Shown here: piece by piece, positions 34,676-48,465 of the stretch
How the letters are laid out: every line of letters begins with the position of its first letter
How positions within the stretch are numbered: the first letter of the stretch is position 1
NCBI RefSeq assembly: GCF_018687715.1
Contig: NC_056759.1
Coordinates: forward strand, 34,996,385-35,060,384
Source: Carya illinoinensis
Lineage: Eukaryota > Streptophyta > Magnoliopsida > Fagales > Juglandaceae
DNA: 64,000 bases
Reading direction: 5' to 3'
Notes under the pieces: generated by a model
The model's database searches: none
Told to the model about the DNA's origin: nothing
What the model saw: the letters and a program-made list of their open reading frames with translations, nothing else
Translations under genes and position numbers: made by a program

Positions 34676-35541
34676 AGTCCAATACTTCAATTATTCCACA
34701 AAATAAATGAAAGTGCACTTGTGGAGTTTTGAACTCTTACCCTTTCATTTGAAACAACACATCTCTGCCACTAACCCAATATATTTCTTTGAGATAATGG
34801 TTCACTAAAATATATAATAACCCACATTAAATAAATTCACATATTTAATATCACAATCTATAATAAATATAACAATCCCCCACTTAGATTGCGATATTAA
34901 ATTTTCAGTTAAATACTGATATCATTATGCATATAAGAAGGTATCTCTCGACTTAAACCTTCAATTAGTGTAAGTATCTCAAATTCTTAACAAAGTCAAT
35001 GGTGGCCTAAGCTTAAACCAAGACTCTATATGTTAAGAACAGAAATACCACACATATGATTCCATTCAATTTTAGCGAGATAACTCACCAATTATTTGCA
35101 CTAATACACGTGCTCCATCCTGGCATTCATGAACATTTACAGAAGTAAACCTTAAACTTTTGCTAGAAGTTATCCCTACCTCTTATGTTCACATAGGTAA
35201 AGTTCCTTTCATGTCTCTGTTACTTCAGATACTAATTCAATTATTGAACTTTATTAAGAGCATAATACTCATCCTACATTTAGCGTAACAGCTAGCACTG
35301 ACCATCTTAGAAGGGTTTCTCACATTAAATTAAATTTCAATGCTATTCCAACCACTTAACTGTAACTTGTCATTACCCATTAAACCTTAGACTATTTATT
35401 AATAGTGTAAGGTTGGGTTACTATTAGAGGTGACTTTTTAAAAGAAATGTTTCAAACTCATTCCACTAGATGTACTATTCACCAAATCTCTCGAAAGTCC
35501 CTTTGTGAAAGGATCCGCCAAGTTTTTACTTGACTGCACAT

Positions 35542-35820
35542 ATACAATAGAGGATGAGACCCACGAATTTATTCATTCAATTCTATTATTTTTTCAGTCA
35601 CTTACACAATTTTGTAGAGAAACTTTAAAGGAAAGATTTCAGAATTGCTATCTGCAGTTGGTGACTTTATTGTATCCTGGAGGTGAATTCTTGTAACCTG
35701 ATAGCAAACTCTTTCGAGTGGGGACAATTATCACCTTAAAGATAATGTTCTACATATCTCAAAGTCGCATTTATTTTTTCAGATTACGATATCCACACAA
35801 ATTTCTTCAACAAATTGTTG
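35542..35820 (+). mobile_element. Inverted LTR fragment of the same copia family
   Basis: The sequence from GAGGATGAGACCCACGAATT to CACACAAATTTCTTCAACAA is the reverse complement, with substitutions, of 34046-34325. It is therefore a plus-oriented distal LTR third placed head-to-head against the minus-oriented element. It begins exactly where the RNase H reading of the other element stops. Confidence 0.7.
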
Positions 35821-36147
35821 ATTAGTTCTATGTTGGATTGGAATGAATTGGTATTGGATTATCACTTTACGAGGAAATAATTATGTCTAGAGATTTGGTG
35901 GGATGTACCTGAGCATGAACGTGTCAATCATGTGGTGTTAGGGGTCTTTTTTAGAGTGAGTGCATGCAGAGACGGGAAGTAGTACTTATGCTTGACTTCT
36001 CTGCGTAATGAAATGACCTACCATTCATCATTACATAAAGCACATTATATCCATGATCAAGTTTCCCTAATTTTCTTACTTAATTTGCATCATTAATCAG
36101 ATATAAACCATCAAAATTATATTCTTGAGCAACAAGGCACTAATTAG

Positions 36148-36355
36148 GCAGCTTTTGGTTACCAACCTAGCCCAATTCAACTCAACTCATTTTATCTAAT
36201 CATTACAACTTTCTCAACTTCCAACAAAAAATATAATAAACAATTTAACTTTTTCAAATCTCAATTCAACTTTTTTAAATCCCAAAATAATAATAATATT
36301 AAAAAATAATATTTTAAACTTTCATCTCAACTCAACCTACTATCCAAACCATGCC
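36148..36355. mobile_element. MITE, family B copy
   Basis: The left end GCTTTTGGTTACCAACCTAG and the right end CTACTATCCAAACCATGCCG are loose inverted partners. The interior CATTACAACTTTCTCAACTT and AATATAATAAACAATTTAAC repeats the 28105-28345 copy. It lies just beyond the 3' end of the sugar-transporter gene. Confidence 0.5.
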
Positions 36356-36476
36356 GTCTGCGATACTCTGCCTCAAGAAATTCTTTTATTTTCAGTTGCC
36401 AGAAAAAAAGTTTTTTTCAGTCATTTTGCTTATTCAAACATGGATTGGTGATGTTGTACAGCTAGGCATGCAAAAT

Positions 36477-39400
36477 TTATCTTTCTGCTGAAAATGAGTT
36501 CATTGATGCCTGAATTTCTTCTAGTGTTCGACCCTTGGTCTCTGGCACCAACTTCGCCACGAACACAACAGTTAAGCCACAGATGCTTGAAAAGATGAAG
36601 AAGGTTCCTGTCAAAAAATAGAAATATAAAATAAATAGTAAGAGTAATGAGTACTGTAGTTTGTACCCAACACAGACTATCAAGCATTACCTGCTGAGCT
36701 CCAATCCATTAGGAAGTTAAAAGCATATGAGATAATCCAAGAACCTAACCAGCTAACCAATGTCACAAGGCTACCAGCCATACCCTTCATGTTTATGGGA
36801 AATATCTGAGGCAAAAACAACTTGTAGTTTCAGTCAACCCTCGGCTCTGATGCCAGAATTGACTTTCATTCCAACTATTTTGATCATAATAGATGTAGAT
36901 TCAAGGTTAATTTACCTCTGACATTATGACCCACGGTATTCCTCCCATGCCTAATGAGAAAGATCCTGTGTATACCTTATTGCACAACCAAACAGATCAA
37001 CATAAATTCCAAGTTAATCAATCATGAAATCTACAAGAATTTGGCTACTGCTATGAGATGTAAGCAAATATTAAAGTGAACTCCAGTCTCCAGCATGATT
37101 GGTCACCATAATCAGATTAAAATTAAAATGCAAAAATCTCATACGAAATTATTAACTTGATAGCAATTTTAAGTAAATCCTTTAAGGGCATGACTCTCAC
37201 TTTCAAAGAGCAAAAAGCAGATTGGTCAACCACAACCCAAACGTAATTGTTGTAAAAAGAGCTTTCATTTGGGAGCACTAAAGTCATAGGAATTCAAAGC
37301 TTGGAGTAATTATTTTTGATAAGTCTGAAGTAATGGGAATTTAGTTAATAACATGACAAAAGTTGGAGACAAAAGCTTTCCACTGTCTTTCCTCATGGTA
37401 TAATTGCATTACCAGTACACCAACAAGTGCTGAAATCGGAGTGATCTCTGTCCATTCTTGAAGGTCCTGCACAATGGAAGTTTTATTCTTGCAAGAAAAG
37501 CTCAACTAAAATGATGAGACTGAATTCAAGAGAAATAGATTTTATTCAGGCTTCACCTGCAAGACAAAGGACAGCCCCACGAGAAAGCAGCCTAAGCACG
37601 TTCCTGCTGCAGAAACCTGATAATATGTAGGCTTCAGAATTGTTTTTCATTCAATTCCATCAAAGTATAGACTCAACTTTCTTACCAGTAGAAGTGGTCG
37701 TCGTCCGGATTTATCCATTAAGACTACACCCAAGGCCGTCATTGGAATCTGTAGAAGACAATCAACATCATCTTAGAAAACATCAAGCATAAAAAAATGT
37801 TAAAACTACACTAAAGAGTGTCAAGAACCTGAACAGCGACCATTGCTATAGTCCCAAGACTACCTGAAAACCCTGCATTATGTTACTCAAATTACATTTT
37901 TCTTCTCACTTATTAAATATTGAAAGCACTGAATAAGATGAAATCCCTACCAGCTGATATGAATATAGAACTTGCATAAAATGCGATGCCATTGACCCCT
38001 CCAAATTGTTGTAGTACCATGAGGCCAACTCCAACCTAACTCCCTTTTTTAGGTTAGACATAACACGATCAAACAAGTTTAAAAAATGAACCATACTACA
38101 AGGATTAGATTAGAGAGCTTACGATAAGTGAACGAGCATATTGTGGTTGAAATAAGTCGAGAAAACTAGCTTCAGAAAGCTGTTGAAGGGTTTCTGTGTA
38201 ATCCTATACAGCAATTTGAAAACAAGGTCAACATTAGTTTCTAAGAAAAAGTTTGGGGAAAAATTAAAACCTATTTTAAGTTTGTAATTTTTCTAGTTAG
38301 ATTGGAAACAGAGTAATTCTCTCATAGCTTTTCACTGAGTTTCAAAGCTTACCCTGATCTCAGCAGCTTCCTGTGAGATATCAGCATTCTCCCCCCTAAG
38401 TCGCTGAAGAGCAGTTTCACACTCTCTCTCTCGACCAATCTTTGCCTGCAACCAAATGGGATCATCAAGCATGCATTTCAGACCATGCTTGCATTTTCTT
38501 TGCCACCTCCATGATTTAAACATGTTAGATAAATGACATGCACTCGAGGAAAAAACTGTATAGGAAAAGGCCTTGAATAACAAACCTTTAACTATTTGTT
38601 TTTTGGTTTTTATTTCAAATTCATTATCTGGAGTGTAACTTGAACCAAACACATCAAAATAATAATAAAAACTTACCAGCCATCTTGGAGACTCTGGAAT
38701 GAAAAATATACCAAGAAGTTGTACTAGACACGGAATAGTTCCTGAAATAAAGTAAAATAGAACCACTCTAATTAGGAAACTACCTTCATATAAAAAGAAT
38801 ACAGTAGAAAGAGCGAGAAACTTACCAATAAGAGCCAAAGCCCGCCAGTTTACAAAAGCTCCAATTAGATATGTTAATGACACGCCACAGCATATCATCA
38901 ACTGCAGAACAGGCCATCAGTGTGTGAATAAGAGTTGAATTCACATTGATTTCCAAATCTTTGAGGCTTTTTGGTTCTACCTGATGAACGGTTGTAAACC
39001 CTCCTCGAAGATTCTTAGGTGTTATTTCTGCTATATATACAGGTACCTGATTGAAAACCAGAATGCACTTAACTTTATCTTGCACATCGATGATATATAT
39101 AAGTACTGCAATCCATAGACTTACCACATAAGAGAGAAGTCCCATCCCGCAACCAACCAACAGTCTCCCAAGGTCGAGGCACCAATTGACCTTGCAACAA
39201 CAACCATATATCTAGCATTATAAAGTGAAGCTGAGCTATTATATTTGCTTAGTACAAAGTGATCTAAAACAACTTCATGATTCTTTCTGACCACTTCACG
39301 ACCATCAAATATTCAGTTATATGTAAGAGGAAACACAAAGATGAATAATTCTGATGCTGCCACAATTATTTCAATATCTTGGTAAAAAGATCTTTCCAAG

Positions 39401-41135
39401 GTAAAATTTATTGAATTTCAAGCATGTTTAACATAATTTTTTGAAATTGGAGAGAGAGAGAGAGAGAGAGAGAGTTATTCTTCATTCACAAAAATTAGTC
39501 CAAGACTACCTATCACATGTGTTTAAATAAGGACACCCATGTCAGCATTAATCATTCTGCTCTGTGACCATATGGCGTTTCATGAATTGGAGATACCAAA
39601 AGAAAGTTGATAGGGGAGGACAGGATATAAAACCTTAGAGAATACAATGATTAGCCACCCTGCCAGGCAGAGTATCTCGGAAAGACCCATTGCCTACCTT
39701 GCAAAACAGCAAAAAGAGAGACGCTGGTGATCTTTTTGGAATTTGAAGCTTAGCAAATGAATGGATTTAATTCCAGGATGATGGAAACACTTACACCGCT
39801 TCTGCCTATGTAATCTGCTATTTTGCCACTCACTAATGCACCTATCATTGCCCCAATTGTCAATATTGAACCGAAAAGTGAATACTGCAGTACGAACAAA
39901 AATTGCAAGGGCATCACATACAAAAATGTGCAAGGAAATAACTACAGGATTCAACATAATTGATTTTGCATATAGCAATTTGGATACAACATTTCACTTA
40001 ATTGAGGGAGCTCTAATGGCGACTACTCTATAAAGTTTGATTTCTCCAAATCATCAAGTCCTTGACAATAATTTGGACTACCAACTGTACTTTGAGATGT
40101 CATTCAGTCAAAATTATTTGCCTTTTAACTTGTTTTTGGCATTTCCTCGATCACATTTAACTTCTTTCGCCAATTCTCTTATATTGTATCACAGTTGAAA
40201 ACTGTTTTTGGAGGTAGAGGCATAAATAGAACAAAACCATGAAATATTAATGATATGCATAGATGGAAAATTACTAAAAGAGAGGCAAGCGTCATTTTCA
40301 AAGCAGAATCAATTACTTTTCGAGGAACGTGGTTCAAATGCTTACGAATTCTCTGGCAAATTTCATTGCCAGAGTAAAAGAGCGCATACAATATTACACT
40401 CACCTCTGCCACAGTCAGGCCCTGCTCATCCATGATTCCAGACTGAGCAGGTGATGAATATCCCACCTGAAAAATCAATTATATAACATTCTCGATTCAG
40501 TACTCAGCATATCTAACATCTAGGGACATGTCCACTGCTGTCTTACTGTCTTTCAGCACAGAAGACTTTCCATTAACGAATCTATAACCCAATCATTCAG
40601 CTGCAATATTTTTTTTTTCTTTGTAAGGGCATGTGCGAATATTGAATCCTCAAGGAAAAATAAAGCGAGTACTTGGTATATATTGTGTCCAAACTACGGC
40701 TAAGCCTTTGGGTTGACGAGGTGATGTCCCCCTTCACTTGGATGAGCATCTTGAGCTTGATGTTTTGGTATGGCTCTCTTGAAAGTGTGAATATTGGGTT
40801 TATTAAATGAGGGTGTCTTGCAAAATTAGAAATCGAAAAGAAAGATTATGTCCTGAAATATTTACCGGATAATTCTATTAACTCTATATTTCATAGAAAA
40901 ATGCATGAACTTCCACTGCTCCTGTCTGATCACAAGCGCCAAAAGGAAGAGAACTTACAGCTGATCCAAAAACATAGGAACCGGAGACAGCAACCAGAGT
41001 ACTAAGCACAACAACGCCTGTGGCAGAAGAGCCACCACTCTGCCCACCGCCACCACCACTGGCGCATACTCCATCGTTTTTCTCGGCAACTAGAGGACTT
41101 GAAAGTTCTCCTCCTTCTATGCTTTCTCTGCCCAT
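36477..41135 (-). CDS. ERD6-like sugar transporter (MFS)
   Basis: A monosaccharide transporter-like MFS protein, probably on the vacuolar membrane like characterised ERD6-like proteins. About 18 exons, from 41135-40959 and 40466-40404 through 39884-39795, 39693-39634, 39190-39125, 39046-38980, 38901-38826, 38741-38677, 38445-38353, 38203-38123, 38035-37951, 37872-37830, 37748-37686, 37616-37557, 37466-37413, 36975-36916 and 36805-36691 to 36607-36477; about 482 residues in frame. Signatures seen in order: [48 protein letters not shown], the PESPRWL motif, [44 protein letters not shown], and the closing [13 protein letters not shown]. The N terminus is acidic and Gly-rich. A second, broken copy lies directly upstream on the same strand. 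No stop or frameshift was found; some exon borders may be off by one base. Confidence 0.95.
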
Positions 41136-42754
41136 ATCCTATATTTTTTGGTCGGCAAAGAAATGTCTCGAATCGAAAGGGAGAGATTTTTTTTGGTGTG
41201 CTAATGAATGAAGTAATGAAGACAGAGACAAAGAGGAGGACATAGGCCAGTGGGTTCCAGCTTTTTTTCTCTTCTGTTTTTTTCTGATCTGAATATAGAA
41301 ATGAAGAAGTGCCGGGCCCTGAGGACCCACTTGGGTTGTAAACCTTTTGTCTTTTTTTCAGTTTTTATTGCATGTGATACAGACTATCGTTCTTGCCTCT
41401 TTTATCTATTTTCAGAACCCTCCATGGATAGAAATTTAAGAAATCGAATACAAAATCGACATCTTTTTTCTTTTTGGTAGGTCATTGAATAATCTCTAAT
41501 CCTGTGCCATGGCGGATGAAAATGCAACACTTTCTCCTTGTTAAAAGAAGACCCGCCGGCTATATGACCTTTCATTCCATTTTTAAGATTTGGTTATATG
41601 CAAGTATTACGTAGTTGCAGACAACATCATTGTTCAGTATCTTCATTTCCTTCTTCGACTTCTGGAGGCTTGGGGCAGAGCTCTCTCTTTCCCTAGCTCC
41701 AGAATTAGCTGTGAACTTCAGCAGGTTGCAGTTAGTGCAGTTCGATATTCAAATGGTTAGGAAATGCGATAACTTGATACCATAAATCATGAAGCAACTG
41801 GAACCAAAACTCTTTATTGGATGATGATAACAATGAGAAAGGTGTGCATAAAGTTCACAATACCCAATGATGCAAAGGTGATCTTCCAGGCCAAATAAAT
41901 GTGTTCTAATCAGGTGAGTTAACGAGTTGAGTTTAAGCCTTATTTGTTGAACTTTTATTCGAGCTTATACAAGCCAAGTAAAGCTTAATATGAGATGTAT
42001 AGTTTAATAATCAATCATAATTTTGTATTTACAAACGGTTCATATATTAAACGAATCGAGTTAAATTTAAGTTTAATCGAGCCAATCTCGAGCAGCTTGT
42101 CAAGTAACCTTGTTTAGTTGTTTATTTACAACATTATTCACAATCTTGCAAATGTTTCCAATGAGATTATGAGAAAACCAGTCATTTTCAGCTGATTGTT
42201 GTCTCAAAATCTTAATTTGATAAAAATAAATAAATGTCTTCTTTTAATATATATTCTAATACTCCTCTTTATGTGAGTTACACTCTTGATTTAATATATA
42301 AAATATTTAATTAAATCAAAAAAATGTGCAGTTAAGACTCGACTCTGATATCATGAGGACCTAAACTGAAGAAAGAGAGCGCCGTCGGGGGGTGATTTTG
42401 GAGAGAGATCTTGAAGATCAAGAAGGATGTGAGTAAAACCATTCAATTGTATGGCTTCTCGATCCGTTAGCTCTCTGCCTATCAAGATTTTGTTTTCTCA
42501 TTGTGAATAATAAGATATATGGACAAAAACGATTCCACATAGAATTTTTATTTATTGTGGTTATAAAACCCATTTGCTAGCATTAATTACTTCGTCTTTA
42601 TCTTAGATTTTATTAACTCGGTTACACGAATAGATGTGATACATTTTAAGCAATTTCATAAGTCAACCACTTAAAACGTGACATGTCAACCAGTGCAACA
42701 AACAGATGATGAAATTCGTAATAAAGAACAGCATTTCTCTTTTATCTTTATTCC
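41136..42754. other. Promoter region of the sugar transporter and spacer to its broken copy
   Basis: The first several hundred bases should hold the promoter and 5' UTR of the intact transporter. At 41890-42115 there is a GAGTTNAA/CGAGTT-rich stretch (GTTAACGAGTTGAGTTTAAG), similar to 43855-44035, a dispersed repeat of unknown type. No coding region was seen. Confidence 0.45.
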
Positions 42755-43079
42755 AGCATATGAGTGATTGATGCTTGCATTTCTTCCAAAGCTCGTCCCT
42801 TGGTCTCTGGTACCAGTTTTGCGACGAATATTACAGTCAAACCACAAGCTCCAGAGAATATGAAAAATGTTCCTGAGGTAGCATTACATTACAAAAGAGG
42901 AAGCAAGAAACAGTTTACTAGAAATTAATGAAAGTGCCTATAATATGAGAGTATAGACAGTAACCTGCTGTACTCCATTCCATCATGAAATTGAAAGCGT
43001 ATACCATAATCCAAGAAGAGGATAAGCTCATTAAAGTCACAAGGCTTCCAGCCATTCCCTTGATGTTTATAGGGAAGGG

Positions 43080-43400
43080 TTCGGCTTACCTCTAGTTTAT
43101 CATTAGGAAAAATATAATTGTAAGTAAAATTGTGCACTAATTTGTACATCAATGTGATGTGATTGGTCAAAAAGTAAATTTTATTGAAAACAGTGTTAAT
43201 TTAAGTTTTAAGTATGAATTAATCAGTATTAGTACACAGATTAATACGCGACTGTGCTTGTATATAGCAAAACTCGAGAACAGGAAATCTCCTGTTCTAA
43301 TAACTCAACATTGACATGTATATTCTTTTTCAACAAACGGTGGAGATTCAAATTCAGTTTTAAATTTTATTTTTCAAGCATAGGCTCCCTTAAGGAATAT

Positions 43401-43440
<40 letters not shown>

Positions 43441-44503
43441 CATTACAAATTCATGGGTTTTAAAACTTTATTTTTCAAGCATCTGCCATAACTTTTGTTT
43501 TGACAAACAACTTGAACAAAATAACTATGACAGATTACAAAATAAATCGTAAAAATCCCACCAGCAAGATTACTGCAAAGAAGGAATATGTGTGTGTGTG
43601 TATAACTCACTATTTTATGAGCATAATTGTAAAAATATTATAAAAATATTGATATTTTAAGAATTTGACATGATATTTCCAGTTATTAAAACTATATACT
43701 AACACGAATTTTCATTTTAAATATAAGGCTATGAATTTGTACACGTTATCATTATTTTTGAAGGAGATATTAAATTATAAATTCCTTTGACAGTGTCTCA
43801 AGTTTGTACTATTGCTTCAAATTTCTAAGAATAATAGATAGTATTGTAATCAAATCGAGTTCGAGTTGAGTGATGCCTAGCCAAACTTGGCTTGATTATT
43901 AAAAAATCAAATTCAAGCTCAACTCGAACTCAAATAAAGCTTTTTTAAATGTTCAAGCTCAACTTAAATAAGATATTTTCATGTTCAAACTCAACTAGAG
44001 ACCGATTAAAAATTAAGTGGAGCTAGCGCTAGATTGGATTAGTTTATCATTTTTTTTAAAAAAAATGGAGTTTAATAAATAAAAAATAAAGAAAAATAAA
44101 ATAATATATTAGAATATTTTACTCACAATTGTACAGATTTTTTTTTTTAACTCACAATTGTACAGTTAGATAAATATTTTTTTTTATTGCAGTAACAATA
44201 TTTTACAAAATAGAATTAAATGTCCAGAAGACTATATGACTATTTAGCTGATCTTATACAACTCTAATCAATTATAATTATATAAAATAACAATATTTTT
44301 ATAATATTTTATAATTATGCTCATAAAATAATGAATTATATATACACATGTATATATTCCTTAAGGGAGCCGATATATGCTTGAAAAATAAAATTTAAAA
44401 CTAAGTTTGAATCTCCACCGTTTGTTAAAAAAAATATACGTGTCAATATTGAGTTATTAGAACAGGAGATGTCCTGTTAATGATAAACTGGAGGTAAGCC
44501 GAA
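43080..44503. mobile_element. Long inverted-repeat transposon in the pseudogene
   Basis: The ends TTCGGCTTACCTCTAGTTTATCATTA (43080-43105) and its reverse complement with one change (44478-44503) define the element. Inverted similarity continues inward for well over 150 bases, from GAACAGGA.ATCTCCTGTTCT through CAAACGGTGGAGATT and TTAAGGAATATATACATGTA to TTATGAGCATAATTGTAAAA. No transposase frame is visible. It occupies the intron side just upstream of the FPINIKG exon. Confidence 0.65.
43106..43279. mobile_element. MITE, family C, nested in the inverted repeat
   Basis: The outer element's two arms match up to CATTA and again from ACAGGA, so these about 174 bases are an extra insertion in the left arm only. 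The insert has inverted ends (GTGCACTAATTTGTACATCA against GTATTAGTACACAGATTAAT) and resembles 32380-32540 and 30495-30655. Confidence 0.6.
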
Positions 44504-45130
44504 GTTACATAATTCTGAAATGGAATAGGTAAGCCGAAGTTAAAATGGAATATCTGAAATGGAAAGTCATCCTCCATTGAAGTTACATAATTCTCAAGAT
44601 TTAAGATTCTTGGTAATCTAGCCCTTGTAAGGCTTTTAAAAGGGTTCAGAGGTCGATAATACCTCTGATACTATAACCCACGGCAATCCTGCCATGCCTA
44701 GTGCCCGAGCAACATTATACCCCTGCGTGGATTTTTGGGCAGTTAATCACTTGAACCTCAATTTGATCTATCACTACATAAACCTTGGTCACAACTGAAG
44801 TGAAAAACCAAAAAGAATAAAAATTGAAAACACCCCCTTGTTGTTGCCTTCAGGATTCAAAAGAAAAAGAAACATTAGAAGGTGCATCGTTTGCCATGTT
44901 AGCAATTGAAGCTATAGGTGACTAGAAAGTCCTTGTCATGAAGACTACTGTATGTAGAGCAACCATTAGGGGGCAAAATCATCTTAGTGGTATTTTAGAT
45001 TACCAGGATCCCGTTAGCACCAAGATGGAAGTGAGCTCCTTCAACCAGTTTCTGTCCTGCTCGTAACAAAATCATTTAAACAATGGATCAATCAAGTATG
45101 TGGAAAGCATAACCACAAACACAGAAGCTA

Positions 45131-45244
<114 letters not shown>

Positions 45245-46045
45245 TTACTAATGAACTATGCCATATAATTATAGCCGACTCTTTGCCATCCTCACCATAA
45301 GAAGTGGTCGTCTTCCCAATTTATCAGTTAAGATTACACCCACAGCAGCAGCTGGAATCTGCAAAAGAAGGTGTACATGTTTAGGTAGGAGATACATCAT
45401 GCATAATCCTGCAGCTACTAACAGATACAGTGAACCAAGTACCTGGATGATGGCCAGTGAAACAGTCCCAATGCTACTTGAAAAACCTTCCATGAACCAC
45501 AGTTGGTAATTCTTCTTTTTTCTATATTACATGAAACAATTCTTAAACCCATCAACTTAACAGCTTTTACAAATATAGAGCTTGCATAAGATGCAATCGC
45601 ATTGGCTCCTCCAAATTGGTGAAGTGACATCAACCCAAGTCCAACCTAATCAATTTAAATAACATACAGCAAAAGATTGGACAAGCAAGAAAAAGTAAAG
45701 GTGCCACAATGTGCGGGGCTTACAATGAGTAAATGAACATATCTGCGCTGGAACAAGTCTTGATTTGCGTTTTCGTTTGCTGTTGTAAGGATTCTGTAAA
45801 ATCCTGTGAAAAGGAAGGAGAATGTCTCATTCTCTCATTGTTGTAATAAAAAAAAGGTAATAGAACATAACAAATGAGAAAATTATATTCTCTAGTGAAG
45901 GCTGTAAAAGAGTTAGTATCATATAAACACAAAATTGGAAGGTTACTCTGATATCAGCTGCTTCTTGAGAGATATCAGCATTCTTCCCCTAAGATGCTGC
46001 AGAACAGCTTCAAGCTTTTGATTTTTACCAATTTTTGCCTGCAAA

Positions 46046-46739
46046 CCAGTAGGTCTCATCATCTCAGCATCTCATTTTCTCTTTTCAGAAACATAAGAAG
46101 TTAGAACTATAGATTAATAATCTTCTTATGTTTTCTCTTTGAAGCATACTTGAAAATGCCATTGAAAACATATCAAGCCTACATCACATTCTTTTTCATC
46201 AAACTCCAACACCATATAAATGACTTTCTAAACACCAGATAAATCACCTATTATGATTTATGAACAACATACGGTAATGTTTTTCCTAATTTCTTCTGGG
46301 CTTTAACTTTTTAGAGTTTGACTTTGGGACTTTTGTAAAGTCCAACTTTCTTTTTTGTTCTAAAAGGTTATATAATTTCTATGTTAAAAGTAGGCAATAT
46401 TAATAAAATTGAAGTTTCGTCCTCTTCTCTAGAAAAAAAAAAAAATGACACTACATACTATTATAGCTTATAATACCTCATGTCCACCAATATCCATATT
46501 CCGAAACTATCTAATAATTTCTCTTCGCCTACCAAAACTTTCGTATCTCTGAACAGCTTGAATTAAGGCTAAGAAAGTCGTTATTCTTGATTAATTAAGA
46601 CTATCCTGTAATTCATATCATCAATGAATGATACAATGAAACTTATATAATACATGTACCTTTGGCATTGTAGAAGGTGTGAAAAAATAACCAGAGACTG
46701 ATGATGCCAGATTGGGCAAAAATAATATTGAATCATAAT
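46046..46739. other. Spacer between transporter pseudogene and kinase pseudogene
   Basis: No coding frame with a domain was seen. It contains an A run at about 46430-46445. It separates two unrelated broken genes on the same strand. Confidence 0.5.
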
Positions 46740-48128
46740 GTCTTCTAGAAGAGGTGATATACACTCCAATTGCTGGGATGGGTTTCCTCCAATATCTTCA
46801 CAACCAGATCCATTGTCGGCCTTGCATGCAATATTGGATGACAGCAAAGAACTGCTACAACAACATGTTGCTCCATCAATTGGCGTGACCCACATTCTGG
46901 CATGCCTACTTCAATTACATCCACCGCTCTCCCTTTCTGCATCAAGGACCAAGCCCAGCCTGTCAGAAGGGAAGTCTTCCCTGCCTCTTCTGTTTCAAGT
47001 GCTTTTTTACCACTCAGAAGCTCAAGCGGCACAACCCCAAAGCTGTAAACATCACTCCTTTCAGTTAACATCCCATACAAAGCATACTCTGGGGCAACAT
47101 AACTAAGAGTCCCAGCCACCCTAGTGCTCAAATGTGTCGTTCCCTCAGCATTATACCTCGCAAGCCCAAAGTCTGCTAATTTTGGCTCAAACTTCTTATC
47201 CAAAAGTATATTACTTGCCTTAATATCTTTGTGGATGATCGCAGGTTGGGCTCCATAATGTAAATAGGCCAATCCCTGGGCAGTTCTGAAGGCAATCTTC
47301 TAACGAATTGGCTAGCTAAGCTTCTTCATTTCTAATCCAAAGAGATGGTCATAGAGGCTTCCATTAGGCATGAAGTCACAGACAATTATTCTCTGATGAC
47401 CTTCCAAGGGAACCATCTTGGAAAGAAACAAGATTAACATGCCTAACACTTGCAATTACCTCTACCTCATGTGCAAAAGTTGCATCCCCAGTAGCAGAAC
47501 AATTCTTGAATCTTTTGAAGGCAACTTGGGATCCATCAGGCAGTATCCCCTTATAAACATTCCCATATCCTTCCTTCCCAATTAGATTCTCCCTATAAAA
47601 GTTCATGGTAGCCTTCTTAACGTCTTCATATTCGAATTTGACAAAGCTAGTACTTCCATTAATCGATCCCAACCCCATAATTATACCGATCTCATCGTTG
47701 GAGATATTCTTCTTCTCTCTCTGTCTCACTTTTTTTTCCTTCTCATCCAAAGAAACAAGACTGTGGAAGAGGCCCCAAAGAACCCCAAAAGACAACCCGC
47801 AAGAGCACCGAAAATTACAAGGGTATGCCGTTTAATGTTGGAAGGCTGCAATGGAAGTTCGAGCGAGAACGAGAACAAATACTTCGCAGTTGTTTTGTCT
47901 GTTGGTCCCAACTCATTAACCACAGCAGCTGCATACATAAATGGATACCGAGTGCAATCCGAGACATTTCCATTATCGGGACCATGCAGGTACGAATCAC
48001 CAAGACTCGACAAAATCTTGGAACACAATTCACAAGCAGAGCTACTCGCCAGAGACTGGTTACGATACGTTCAATTTCTTGCAATTTGGATTCAGGAATT
48101 AGGCTCTCAAACTCTGCTTGAGATGTAA

Positions 48129-48465
48129 TGAAATAAAGGAGCACAGAATGTGCTCGACAGAATGTCAAGGAGAAAATGAACCTTTCAGAAATGTATTTCG
48201 TATATTGTTCTACCACATTACAATGATGCTCATAAAGTGAGCTATTTATAGCCAACAGTACATACGTAAATCATAACAACCAACTACAAGATGCTTCAAA
48301 TCACAGAAATAACAAATCTCCACTGTACACCTCATCATCTTTCTGTTATGCAAGTAGTTCCAGAATATTCCATGAGTGAGAATTTGTTATTTCTGTCCAG
48401 AGGGTGCTTGGTGTGTTGGCATGGTGCGGTTACAGCCTTGTAATTCTGAAGAATTTGATGCTTCA
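48129..48465 (-). repeat. 3' LTR of the copia element
   Basis: 337 bases with TG..CA ends on either strand (TGAAATAAAG..GATGCTTCA in plus orientation). It contains a stretch ATGCTTCAAATCACAGAAAT that the other LTR lacks. The RNase H frame ends inside it at 48387. Confidence 0.85.

Larger units (their letters stand above)
34046..35540 (-). mobile_element. Ty1/copia element 3' end with LTR
   Basis: On the minus strand, about 35525-35438 encodes NLADPFTKGLSRDLVNSTSS followed by GMSLKHFF and a stop, the C-terminal end of a copia RNase H. About 550 bases later comes the purine tract AAGTGGGGGATTG (34873-34885 region). It is followed by TGTTATATTTATTATAGATT, the start of an LTR that runs to about 34046 and ends TTCTTCAACA (TG..CA ends). 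The LTR is thus about 825 bases. Everything upstream of the RNase H end is missing, cut off where a second LTR fragment begins at about 35542. Confidence 0.7.

Noticed and set aside
34481..34710. Repetitive HAWAEQ-type frame and its antisense partner
   Set aside because: Explained by the GCCCATGCATGG array in an LTR; no start context or domain.
43254..43463. Plus-strand 69-codon frame with Tyr-Ile repeats
   Set aside because: It reads through the arm of the inverted-repeat element and a TA microsatellite.
47605..48128. Plus-strand frames over the kinase relic
   Set aside because: They are antisense to recognisable kinase and transmembrane sequence; no domain of their own.
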